From Saccoglossus kowalevskii (lineage: Eukaryota > Hemichordata > Enteropneusta > Harrimaniidae): 28,440 nucleotides of DNA. Positions 20,514 to 28,440 of this stretch are shown here, in pieces. Positions within the stretch are counted from its first letter, which is position 1, and every line of letters begins with the position of its first letter. The stretch spans positions 131,569 to 160,008 of the forward strand of contig NW_003143821.1 in assembly GCF_000003605.2 (NCBI RefSeq). Reading direction: 5' to 3'. A program made the position numbers and the translations under genes. The notes under the pieces were generated by a model that was given only the letters and a program-made list of their open reading frames with translations, ran no database searches and was not told where the DNA came from.

Positions 20514-20720
20514 CAAGATTCTTACTAACAACATCATGCAGCATTGTTGGTCGCTTTTTTTCTTTTAGCCTGGCATCAGGCAGTATTAGTTTGCTAACAA
20601 CTCAACTGTCTTTCTAGCTGACTCCGTCACCTTGTAAACGAATCAGATGCCAGGTGAACCGACCATCCCCATTTAGATCTTTCAGTTGATACAGACTCCA
20701 GATTAAGTGAAGAGCAATAT

Positions 20721-20964
20721 GACAAGTTTCTTTGTTGCAAGCAGAGATACGACTATGGTTACAATAGTCTGTACTGTATTCAAATTGTTGCCACTATTAC
20801 AGTTATTAAATGTATGTTTTATTCATAAATATGCTAATAACGCAACATATTGCTCAATAAATGCGGAAAAAGCCCAAGTGTTATCAAAGCCCGTTTTGGA
20901 CCCCGTCCGCCCGCCAGTCCGTAGCCGATCACATTCCAATCTGCTTGCAACAAAGAAACTTGTC
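20721..20964. mobile_element. 244-bp segment bounded by a perfect 25-bp inverted repeat
   Basis: GACAAGTTTCTTTGTTGCAA plus GCAGA at 20721-20745 is the exact reverse complement of 20940-20964. The interior is non-coding, with a short G+C-rich patch (CCCGTCCGCCCGCC) near its right end. No flanking duplication is evident (left ...CAATAT, right GACC...). It may be a foldback/MITE insertion or the terminal structure of the adjacent DIRS-like element. Confidence 0.65.
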
Positions 20965-21900
20965 GACCTTTAGAAATTCTTGGGGGGAGATCGTGGATTT
21001 TGGAGAGAAAACAAATCCACGCAAAACTTGTTAAGAAAATGGATATTTATAAAAATCACTTGGAAAAATTACAGTAACCTAAGAATGAAAAGAAATCTAG
21101 ATCAAAACTGAGTGAAGGAAAGAATATCACACTCTTTTCCTTCTGCAGTGTTTCCAATTGCAATTTCATAGCATTAGCGGATAAATACAGCCTGTATAGA
21201 ACTCCACCGTGACTGTGCCCAGTTAACTTTTAATCTCTCCTATGACACTGGCTCGCTTTGCAAGGTAATGTGCTGTGCCAAACAGTAGCGGTACTACTGG
21301 AACTTGCATTCATTTAAATTTATATCAACGAGTAATTTCAAGCGTTTTGAACAAATCTAATGTGAATATTAATAAATGTCCAGAAAACAAATTGTGAACA
21401 CGATTGGAGAGAATAAATAATAAGTCTCACCGACTCTGAGAAAGTCGGGTTCTCGCACAGTCTCGCCAACTGCAAGAAAGTGACAATTTCTCGTTCTTGT
21501 CTGGCATTTATTTGTCAATAGTGATGTCTCAACAGATCACCGATGCGCGAACAAGTTGGCAGTCAAAATGACAAAATATGATTATTTGTTTTATCAGACT
21601 ATAGACGCCATCATTAAAAATAATGAATGACTGTAAAGAGATATGACACTGGGATGATCGATTTACAATTAATGATTGATCGTAGACAAGCATGGTATAT
21701 TCTTCATTTCTGTTACTTAGCTTCGAGTTAGACATCTTATAAGGTGACGCTGCTCTAATTGTTTGCTTTGAAATTCTTCTCTCAAATGTGCGTGGGTGTG
21801 TATTTTTGTTCATGTATGTTCGTGTAGGGATTTCCCCCTCAAATTTGCAAGTATATGAACAATGTCAATAAACAATGTAAATTGCGTGTGTTTACCTTCT
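20965..21900. other. Intergenic: no gene seen
   Basis: Mixed-composition sequence. The minus-strand frame 21529-21813 has no recognisable family. A short G+C-richer patch at 21424-21500 contains repeated TCTCG/CGAGA words but no clear RNA fold was assigned. Confidence 0.5.
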
Positions 21901-21919
21901 TGATATCACTATTGTTCAG

Positions 21920-22260
21920 CTACGTATAACATTAACCAGCAGATGTGGAGTTAGTAATCACTGAAAATTGAAACTGTCAGACTCAAACAGATTGCAGTAA
22001 ATTATAGAACATGTGACCAATGTACACAAAACAAAGTTGAAGATGAGAAACACTTTGTTATGATTTGCACACAGGACATAACACATAGACTTCATTTATT
22101 TAACAAAGCAAAAATTCATATTAGTAAATATTAACAATTCATATTAATTGGGCACAGTGGTGAGAGTGATAAATGTATTTCCACCCGACTGAGGTGCCAA
22201 CCAATAATTACTTCGAACTTTTCATATCAATCAATTTGTGACATAATTCAATCTCTACTA
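21920..22260 (+). mobile_element. LINE 3'-tail remnant, copy B
   Basis: From 21961 an open frame of 57 codons to TAA at 22132-22134 reads LKIETVRLKQIAVNYRTCDQ, then CTQNKVEDEKHFVMIC and HRLHLFNKAK. Just upstream, RCGVSNH in another frame supplies the preceding words of the same domain. The CxxC spacing and VEDEKHF...C are the non-LTR C-terminal knuckle-like signature, better kept than in copy A at 9831-10320. Both copies are + and belong to one family by shared DNA words. No reverse transcriptase is attached, so it is 5'-truncated, as is usual for LINEs. Confidence 0.68.
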
Positions 22261-22305
22261 GGCCTAATTGTAAATAGTGTGTTTCAGATGATCGCTGATG
22301 ATGAT

Positions 22306-22307
<2 letters not shown>

Positions 22308-22339
<32 letters not shown>
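22308..22339. repeat. (AT)16 microsatellite
   Basis: Uninterrupted 32-bp alternating A/T run just downstream of the LINE tail. Confidence 0.97.
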
Positions 22340-22343
<4 letters not shown>

Positions 22344-23459
22344 CTTGTTTGTTACACGGTATTACGCATCCATCATACCAGACTGAGACTACATCGTTCT
22401 CCCGATCGTCTGATACGACTATTTGTTCATGATAGGTTTACAGTGTTTGTCGTGTCTGTCATTTCAAACGGAGTGATTTGCAGGGTGGATGCAGTATGTT
22501 ACTGTACCCTTTACTGTTTCTGCGGTGTAAAATAGTCAAAAAGTACAACTTCTAAGGACACTTGAAAATAAAATAAACATGGCTACCACAAAAAAACAAA
22601 AAAGAATTGCCTACATATGTATGCTTTTATGACTTGTATCTGAAACCCGTGGACAGAAAAGTTAAACAAACTTGAACAATTTCCCCTTTGTGTACCAAGA
22701 ACCGCCAAGAGCGTCGACATGGTGTTGATTGGCTGAAATTGTGGATGTCGGTTAATTTAGATTTGACAAATTCCTGCGACAATGTTCATTCAAGAACATT
22801 TTATTGATATTATTTTCATTTTATCTGATTCTTCATGTCACGCATTTGTCCATATTTATGTCGCTTTTGCGTCATTTTTTGGTCTGGACTTGCGCTATAG
22901 ACCTTCACATGTATCGCTAAATAGACTATCCTGTACAATAGTCCTCACGTTCTACCTAGCTGTTCTATCGTAGAGAGTTATGGATAATTGTCGGGAAACA
23001 ACAAAGTTTGCCCCCAAAATACCCATAATTCATTGCGATTGATGCTATCCTCAAAAGGGTCGCTAGAGAGGAGCGGTCGTCACAATTCCACAAACATCAT
23101 TTTACACGCGTTGTATAAATTGCATGGAACCCGACTACTGTACCCAGTCGTGTTCCTTTTTATGAATAGCCTGGTCCCAGTGAGTTTATTCTGGATATGA
23201 CTTCCCATAATGCAATGCGACATGTATGTGAGACGTGAAATTATTGCAAATAGTTTTATTATTGCTGTTGAAAATAACAAATAATACTTCTGTCCAAGAT
23301 AATGAGGAATCTGATACGCAATGAATGGTTGAAATCTCTCTTCTAGGATAAAACATGGTATATAAATTCCATTAACGGTACTCAAAGGAATACAAACGAA
23401 ATGGTCGAATTTCCAATTCCCAGATCCACAAATCATGAAGAGAAGAAAGGTCGTTCTTT

Positions 23460-23613
23460 TCAGATAAAATTTAATTCAAGTTTCAGTAGTAAAACTGCAT
23501 TGTCACATATACTGTGTTTTATGAACAATTGAAGTGACGTCATACATAGTGTGCTAATGGATAGACGATGTTCACTCGGATCGTCATCATCATCATCAGT
23601 TTCTAAGGAGTCC
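23460..23613 (-). CDS. Candidate terminal exon of an unknown minus-strand gene
   Basis: On the minus strand, a pyrimidine tract and acceptor (TGTGTTTTCTTTCCAG) precede 23613. The following frame reads DSLETDDDDDDPSEHRLSIS and stays open to TGA at 23462-23460. An AATAAA on the same strand lies at 23260-23255. An acidic run before a short tail is plausible for a C-terminus, but no upstream exon or homologous family was recognised. Chance is the main alternative. Confidence 0.2.
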
Positions 23614-25369
23614 CTGGAAAGAAAACACATACACAACTTGTGCATGTTGCAAATCACTCCGCCGAGAACGAAGCTAATAATTCAACATTAAACTAGTAGG
23701 TAGTGCACCAATGAGGAGTATATGGACAGACAGTGTATTCGCACGCAGTCATGTAATTCCACTCCGGCAATTACGTGCACATACCACTGTTATTATACAA
23801 ACGTCTATGTGAAGGGAGAAGCACATACATATGTGATATGTGTTCCCCGACCTACAGTCTAGAAGCATCAGCCTAGAGAGAAGGGGCTGCATGACATCAC
23901 GCATAACGGGTATGTGTGACACTGTGAGATGTGTACATTTCAACTTAAGATTTTCGCTGCGATAAAAGCGTACATTTACAGCTTAGATATACTAAGCTTA
24001 GGTATACGTACATACAAACATAACCATTATGAGAAAATCAATTAACACTTGCATAACTGTGTAGGTTCGTACTGAACCATGAATGCGTTGCTTATATGTT
24101 TGTCAAGTACAATAGAATGAAATATTTTATTATATTTTATTTTTATTATATATATTATTTATTTACGTAATATAAAATCTAAAGTCAAATACATTGTAAA
24201 ATACACAGATAAAACTTAAAAACATAAGGATTTCATTAATAAATTTAGCAAGGCTACTCATAATGTGGTTATCACTAGTTTTTCAGATGCTCTAATTCTA
24301 TGTGCGTAGGATGTATGCTATAAGTTGTTTGTAATGTATGACATTGGACATTGCATTTTGACTGGTCACTGTGAAACCGTGCTCATTACTCGCCATTTCA
24401 AGCTGTTTAGTGTGGCGTGGTGGCGATTAAGTGTTGTAGTTCATGTAACTAAGCTCGTTTGCTTGCAATTCCGTCAAATTAGAGGCCAAATTTAATATCA
24501 GTACCAAACAAACGCTGCTTAAATCCAACTGTATATGACAATGTATTTGATGGCGTAAAATATTTTGTATTGTCTGTAGCAATACTACTTTAATATGTAG
24601 TTACATCAACAATAGGAATGATGAGTGGACATGATCAAGACAAGAACTTTTGGTTTGCCCGATTATATTCAATTCCACGATGAATTATTCTTTGGTGAAC
24701 TTCATACATGGATAATAATCAGCCGCACGAACAATTCCATATACTAGGAACCAGATAAGCAATGCAAGTCATTTGGGTTAACTTGTGCATACTAAGCAGG
24801 TGACAGTTAACAGTTAACATTCACCCCCCTGCAGATGGTGGAAGCAGAATGCTATATCGATTGTCGTCAGAGAACACGACAGTTATAAATTGCACAACGA
24901 AATCTCCCTACTTTATCCCACATTTAAAAGATTGACCAAAAACTCATGGATAAATATCTAAATGGGTTTTGTTTCTGTCAGTATCGAGAGAACAATCTTG
25001 GAGAATATTGTGCTGCCGTCTTCTGTCAGGCTAAATAAGCCCACAGGATTACTGAAATATACGAACACATGCGTGACGTCAGAAGCTTTGAGTTCACGTA
25101 AGATGAGGACTTTGACTTTTAGCATGGAAACATTTTAAAAAAACCACTGTTTTTAAATGATATTATGCAATTGTAACTGAGTGGATCGTTTTGACTGAAA
25201 TATATGTGTGCAAAATATATTTTGCATGTTTTCTGTGACGCCAGAGATTCTAGGCAAAATGAAACGGTGGGTATCCAATCTTGTGATTTCAAAAATAATT
25301 CCCATTTGCAAATAATTATAAATAATATCGTAGCACACTTATGTTTTCACACCTAGCGTTTGTGGGAGT

Positions 25370-25388
25370 ATGCTAATGAGATGCTAAT
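25370..25388 (+). promoter_or_regulatory. Tandem octamer-like motif (ATGCTAAT twice)
   Basis: ATGCTAAT, GAG, ATGCTAAT. The POU-factor octamer is ATGCAAAT and ATGCTAAT is a known variant; an inverted CCAAT box follows at about 25451. No promoter or gene can be tied to it. Confidence 0.25.
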
Positions 25389-26734
25389 TCTACTTGTTGT
25401 TGACGTTTATTGACTGTTTATTTGCTGCTTAGATTTCACCTTCACTGCCATTGGTTGACTGAGAAATATAGAAAGGTGATAACCAAAGTGAGATGTTCAG
25501 TCGTCTGAAATTTATATCATTTGGTGGAGTAAAATCGTTTACTGCGGACCAATATATGCATTTTACTACTAACAAGAAAAAACCCAGCGCAATAGATATA
25601 TTAGCACAGTGGCATGGCAATATGACACGTCATTCTTCAAAATATTGGAATAGAAACAAAATACGCCATTGCAGATATTAATAGAGAATGCACAGACTGT
25701 TGAAGCGTTTGTTGTCCCGGAAACGGTACGCAATGACATGAAATGGCCCCAATTTTGTGTATTGTATTAAAAAATCCCCCCGATTCCCACCGGCACAGAA
25801 AATGGCCTGTCCCTTAATTTGATTTTGATTAGCACACTCTTTGTTGCTGCACAAAAGAACAATTCTGTTCTATTTAGGGTAGAGGTAGGATTTATGACGG
25901 GGTGTTATGATTATTTTGTTAGAGCCCCCTTTCAAGCTCATTGCCTAAACAGTCTACTGCCCATCCATTTATTTCGAACCACAATATATCCTTTGTAATA
26001 TGTATTTCATTTTAACAAACTTAAAAACAAGTCTTTCAGTCTTTAGAATAGTTTACATGTTTGTTTCGCGAAAAAGGGATTACACATAGACGCGATAAAA
26101 ACCGCGCTATTATTAACATATCATATAATATTCATATACACGCTTTCTCTGGATCGGTTTAGAATTAAAAATAAAAATGATATTTAATGTCCCGCCGTTA
26201 ATTGTGGGCTCAGGGACCATTTTCGTCTCATATGGTGTCGTTGTGTTGGAAACATCGATGGAATTTGAACAATGAGAAGTATGGACTTTCACCGAAATAC
26301 TGAAATTAACGGCACCACTGGTGGTTCCACGTCAGAGTAACAATTTGTCTGATTTAATCTTTATTTAAACTCGATAAATTCATAGGTAAAACCCCTATTT
26401 TCATGAACGTGGAGTGTAAGAAAAGTATTAGAAGACAAAAAATTGACTACATGACTATACACTACAGAATTTGTTTGATTATAATATTTTTTTAAATGAC
26501 ATTTTCAGACTAAATCGTTAAAACAAATGTTTTTTGCTCGAGCTTTTGAAAATAAACTCTGAAACCCTGACAAGTTTGTGAAAAGAATTGTACTCGTCAA
26601 CACCTTCAACGGATATGGAATACTTGTAAAGCATAGTTATACTAATGTAATCTTGGGTTAAGTTGTGGATTTCCTTGTAGATATGGCGTAAACAATTTCA
26701 ACTAAATTTTAATTTTACCTTAATAGGTGACCAT

Positions 26735-27447
26735 TGAAGCTGATGGTACAATTCCAAGAATACGTCTCATGGCGTGTTTCTGTAAACGTTCCAATGCACG
26801 CTCGTAAAACTACAAACATTAGAACAATAATCAATATGCTGTGATATAAAACAACAACAACAATAATAATAACATGAGGTTATTACGAGGATACCTCAAA
26901 GTTTGCACAAAGACAGTACAGCGAAAGTATCGATCGACGCGCAAAATTAGGGTAAGATGTAACTAATGGCGTTACGGTAACAGATGTATAATTGTAATAA
27001 TTGTGTGAATGATGGGGGGAAATACAGAATAGTAAAAAAATAGTTTAGTGTCGATTTTCTTTTCAATGGAAGAAATACGGTTAGACCAGACAAGGTTGTT
27101 GTTAATAGTGACCCCAAAGTAACATCTCAGAAAATGAAGGATCAATGACCTTGCCAGCCATTACTAAATTGAAATTGTTATTATCAAGACGCGGTATCAT
27201 TTCAGAATTGGTAACAACCATAGATTTAGTTTTAGTTGGGTTTATACACAATTTGTTATCAAAACACGACTTACCTACACTTTTTAAACCTTAATTAAGA
27301 TGAGTCGATATATTGGCTAAAGACACATCCGACACATCCACGGTTGGGTCGTCTGCAAATGATACACATGTGGAATTGACAACATGTTATGGCAAATCGT
27401 AGATAATAAAAAGTAGTGACCCTAAAACTGGAGCATTGTGGTACTCC

Positions 27448-27498
<51 letters not shown>

Positions 27499-27935
27499 AT
27501 CAGTCATTCCCGAGATGTTTTTCTTGAACTTGACACAGACTAGAAAAATGACAGTGATTGGTTTGCACAACGGTACCATATATCTAAAGTTGCGACAAGC
27601 AAGCATCTATCAGACCAAGTACAGTCACACAAGAATGCTTAGCACGAATTCCACATTGGTGATCGCATGTTTTTCGATAATTTTGGAGAGGACAGAAAGT
27701 ACGCTTATTTGTCTATTCCTTTTTTAGTTTGTCTTGGGACCTTCTTTTATAAATAGGAGTAATACGTGCCAGCTTCCACGAAGATGGAAACTGACCTTTG
27801 CTAATACAGTAATTGAACAGATAAGTAAGGGAAGGTGTTATATGCTCAGCATCTACAAAAACTTAGGGGAAATTAAACTCACACCTAGAGACTTGTTTGA
27901 CAATGACATGCAGTTGGAACAAGATTGATTTAGGA
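26735..27935 (-). mobile_element. CR1/Jockey-like LINE reverse transcriptase remnant
   Basis: Reading on the minus strand: ITPSLTYLFN then KGQFPSSWKLARITPIYK (27850-27747, the fingers motif), GIRAKHSCVT further down, GVPQCS (27447-27430, family form GVPQGS), VLGSLLFIIYDLP, FADD (27359-27348, catalytic YADD-type box), CINPTKTKSMV (through 27216), and ALERLQKHAMRRILG (about 26800-26755, the post-RT segment). These are the ordered motifs of non-LTR reverse transcriptases of the CR1/Jockey group. Frameshifts, stops and missing palm sequence between GIRAKHS and GVPQCS, where a (CAA)17 run now sits, make it non-functional. Neither endonuclease nor 3' end was identified. Confidence 0.85.
27447..27497. 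repeat. (CAA)17 microsatellite
   Basis: Pure 51-bp triplet run inside the minus-strand LINE. It makes poly-Thr (+) and poly-Val (-) open frames that are artefacts. Confidence 0.97.
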
Positions 27936-28440
27936 GACGGTGAAGCGACATTTACGATTCTTAACAAAATGTGTTAACTGAATTATTATTAGGAACTTTG
28001 CCCGAGTTTGGGACATAACCACTGGCTAAATCACAAAACATCTGGAATACTTGCAAAAAATTGGGGAACAATATTTTAAAATTGTTTTGTATTAAAATGC
28101 ATTGAAACTAATGCAAACATTTCTGCATATCTGTTCTTATTTCATGACAATCGTAAAAGTATTGCCGGTCATTGAGTGCAAAATAAAATAACACCAATAA
28201 TAAAGGATCATACTTTGAAATAGTACATCAATCTAACAATTAGTAACTTGTGACTCAAAATGAATAGTTTAGAATTGTATCGTTTTCTACGGTACCTAAC
28301 TAAAATATTCGCGCCACGTAATTTATGAACTACATCCCACAGTCCTAGCATATAGACAACCACTTAATCTAAGAAGCTTGCTTGTCAAGAAGGAGTTAGA
28401 TGGGCACAACTCATATAACCATAACCGGACACAATCATAA
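27936..28440. other. Window end: nothing recognised
   Basis: AT-rich sequence beyond the detectable 5' portion of the minus-strand LINE. It may include more of that element, too decayed to identify. Confidence 0.5.

Larger units (their letters stand above)
22340..26730. other. Intergenic 4.4 kb: no recognisable gene
   Basis: Somewhat less AT-rich than the FHIT introns in places. It includes inverted CCAAT boxes (ATTGGCTG near 22727, ATTGGTTG near 25451), TGACGTCA palindromes (23535-23542, 25074-25081) and a doubled ATGCTAAT (25370-25388). Open frames at 23080-23436 (-), 25493-25681 (+) and others have no family resemblance. One candidate terminal exon on the minus strand is listed separately. 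Confidence 0.5.

Noticed and set aside
23080-23436. 118-codon minus-strand open frame
   Set aside because: No ATG context, family resemblance or splice signal; composition fits chance in AT-rich DNA.
27295-27727. Open frames with poly-Val (-) and poly-Thr (+)
   Set aside because: The homopolymers come from the (CAA)17 run; the flanks are frameshifted LINE reverse transcriptase.
1-28440. tRNA or rRNA genes
   Set aside because: I saw no B-box plus cloverleaf combination and no conserved rRNA core; a covariance-model scan was not possible.

Overview
The window is nuclear DNA from an animal, most likely a marine invertebrate. It is AT-rich, has long GT-AG introns, and carries animal-type transposable elements (MITEs, non-LTR retrotransposons, a DIRS-like tyrosine-recombinase retrotransposon) and many minisatellites. 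I cannot fix the phylum from sequence alone; a lophotrochozoan or invertebrate deuterostome is a guess. There is no bacterial-style gene organisation, and nearly all long open frames are chance frames or frames inside tandem repeats.

Region 1 (1-15.8 kb, + strand) holds one recognisable host gene with its whole coding sequence: FHIT, the fragile histidine triad diadenosine polyphosphate hydrolase. Five coding exons (131-242, 1646-1791, 4223-4252, 4936-5004, 15634-15771) join to 495 nt, which is 164 codons plus TGA. All four introns are GT-AG, and their positions match the human coding-exon junctions as I know them. The catalytic HVHVH signature sits at the start of exon 4. Non-coding first exons probably lie upstream of the window.

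The FHIT introns are where most of the repeats sit. Intron 1 has a TA-flanked MITE. Intron 2 has a 1.1 kb TIR element with TTA flanks and a 31-bp minisatellite. The 10.6 kb intron 4 has four large minisatellite arrays (31, 15, ~20 and ~49 bp units), two more copies of the same MITE and a decayed LINE 3' tail. Human FHIT spans the common fragile site FRA3B, so the repeat load here is worth noting.

Region 2 (15.8-18.8 kb) is the 3' flank of FHIT, AT-rich, with poly(A) signal candidates and one weak inverted-repeat element.

Region 3 (18.8-21.0 kb) is less AT-rich. It contains a frameshifted DIRS/Ngaro-like reverse transcriptase and RNase H remnant on the + strand, an unassigned coding-like stretch, and a perfect 25-bp inverted repeat enclosing about 0.2 kb.

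Region 4 (21.0-28.4 kb) has a second copy of the LINE 3' tail seen in FHIT intron 4, a (TA)n microsatellite, about 4 kb with no recognisable gene, and a minus-strand CR1/Jockey-like LINE reverse transcriptase interrupted by a (CAA)17 microsatellite. Apart from FHIT, I see no confidently intact host gene.
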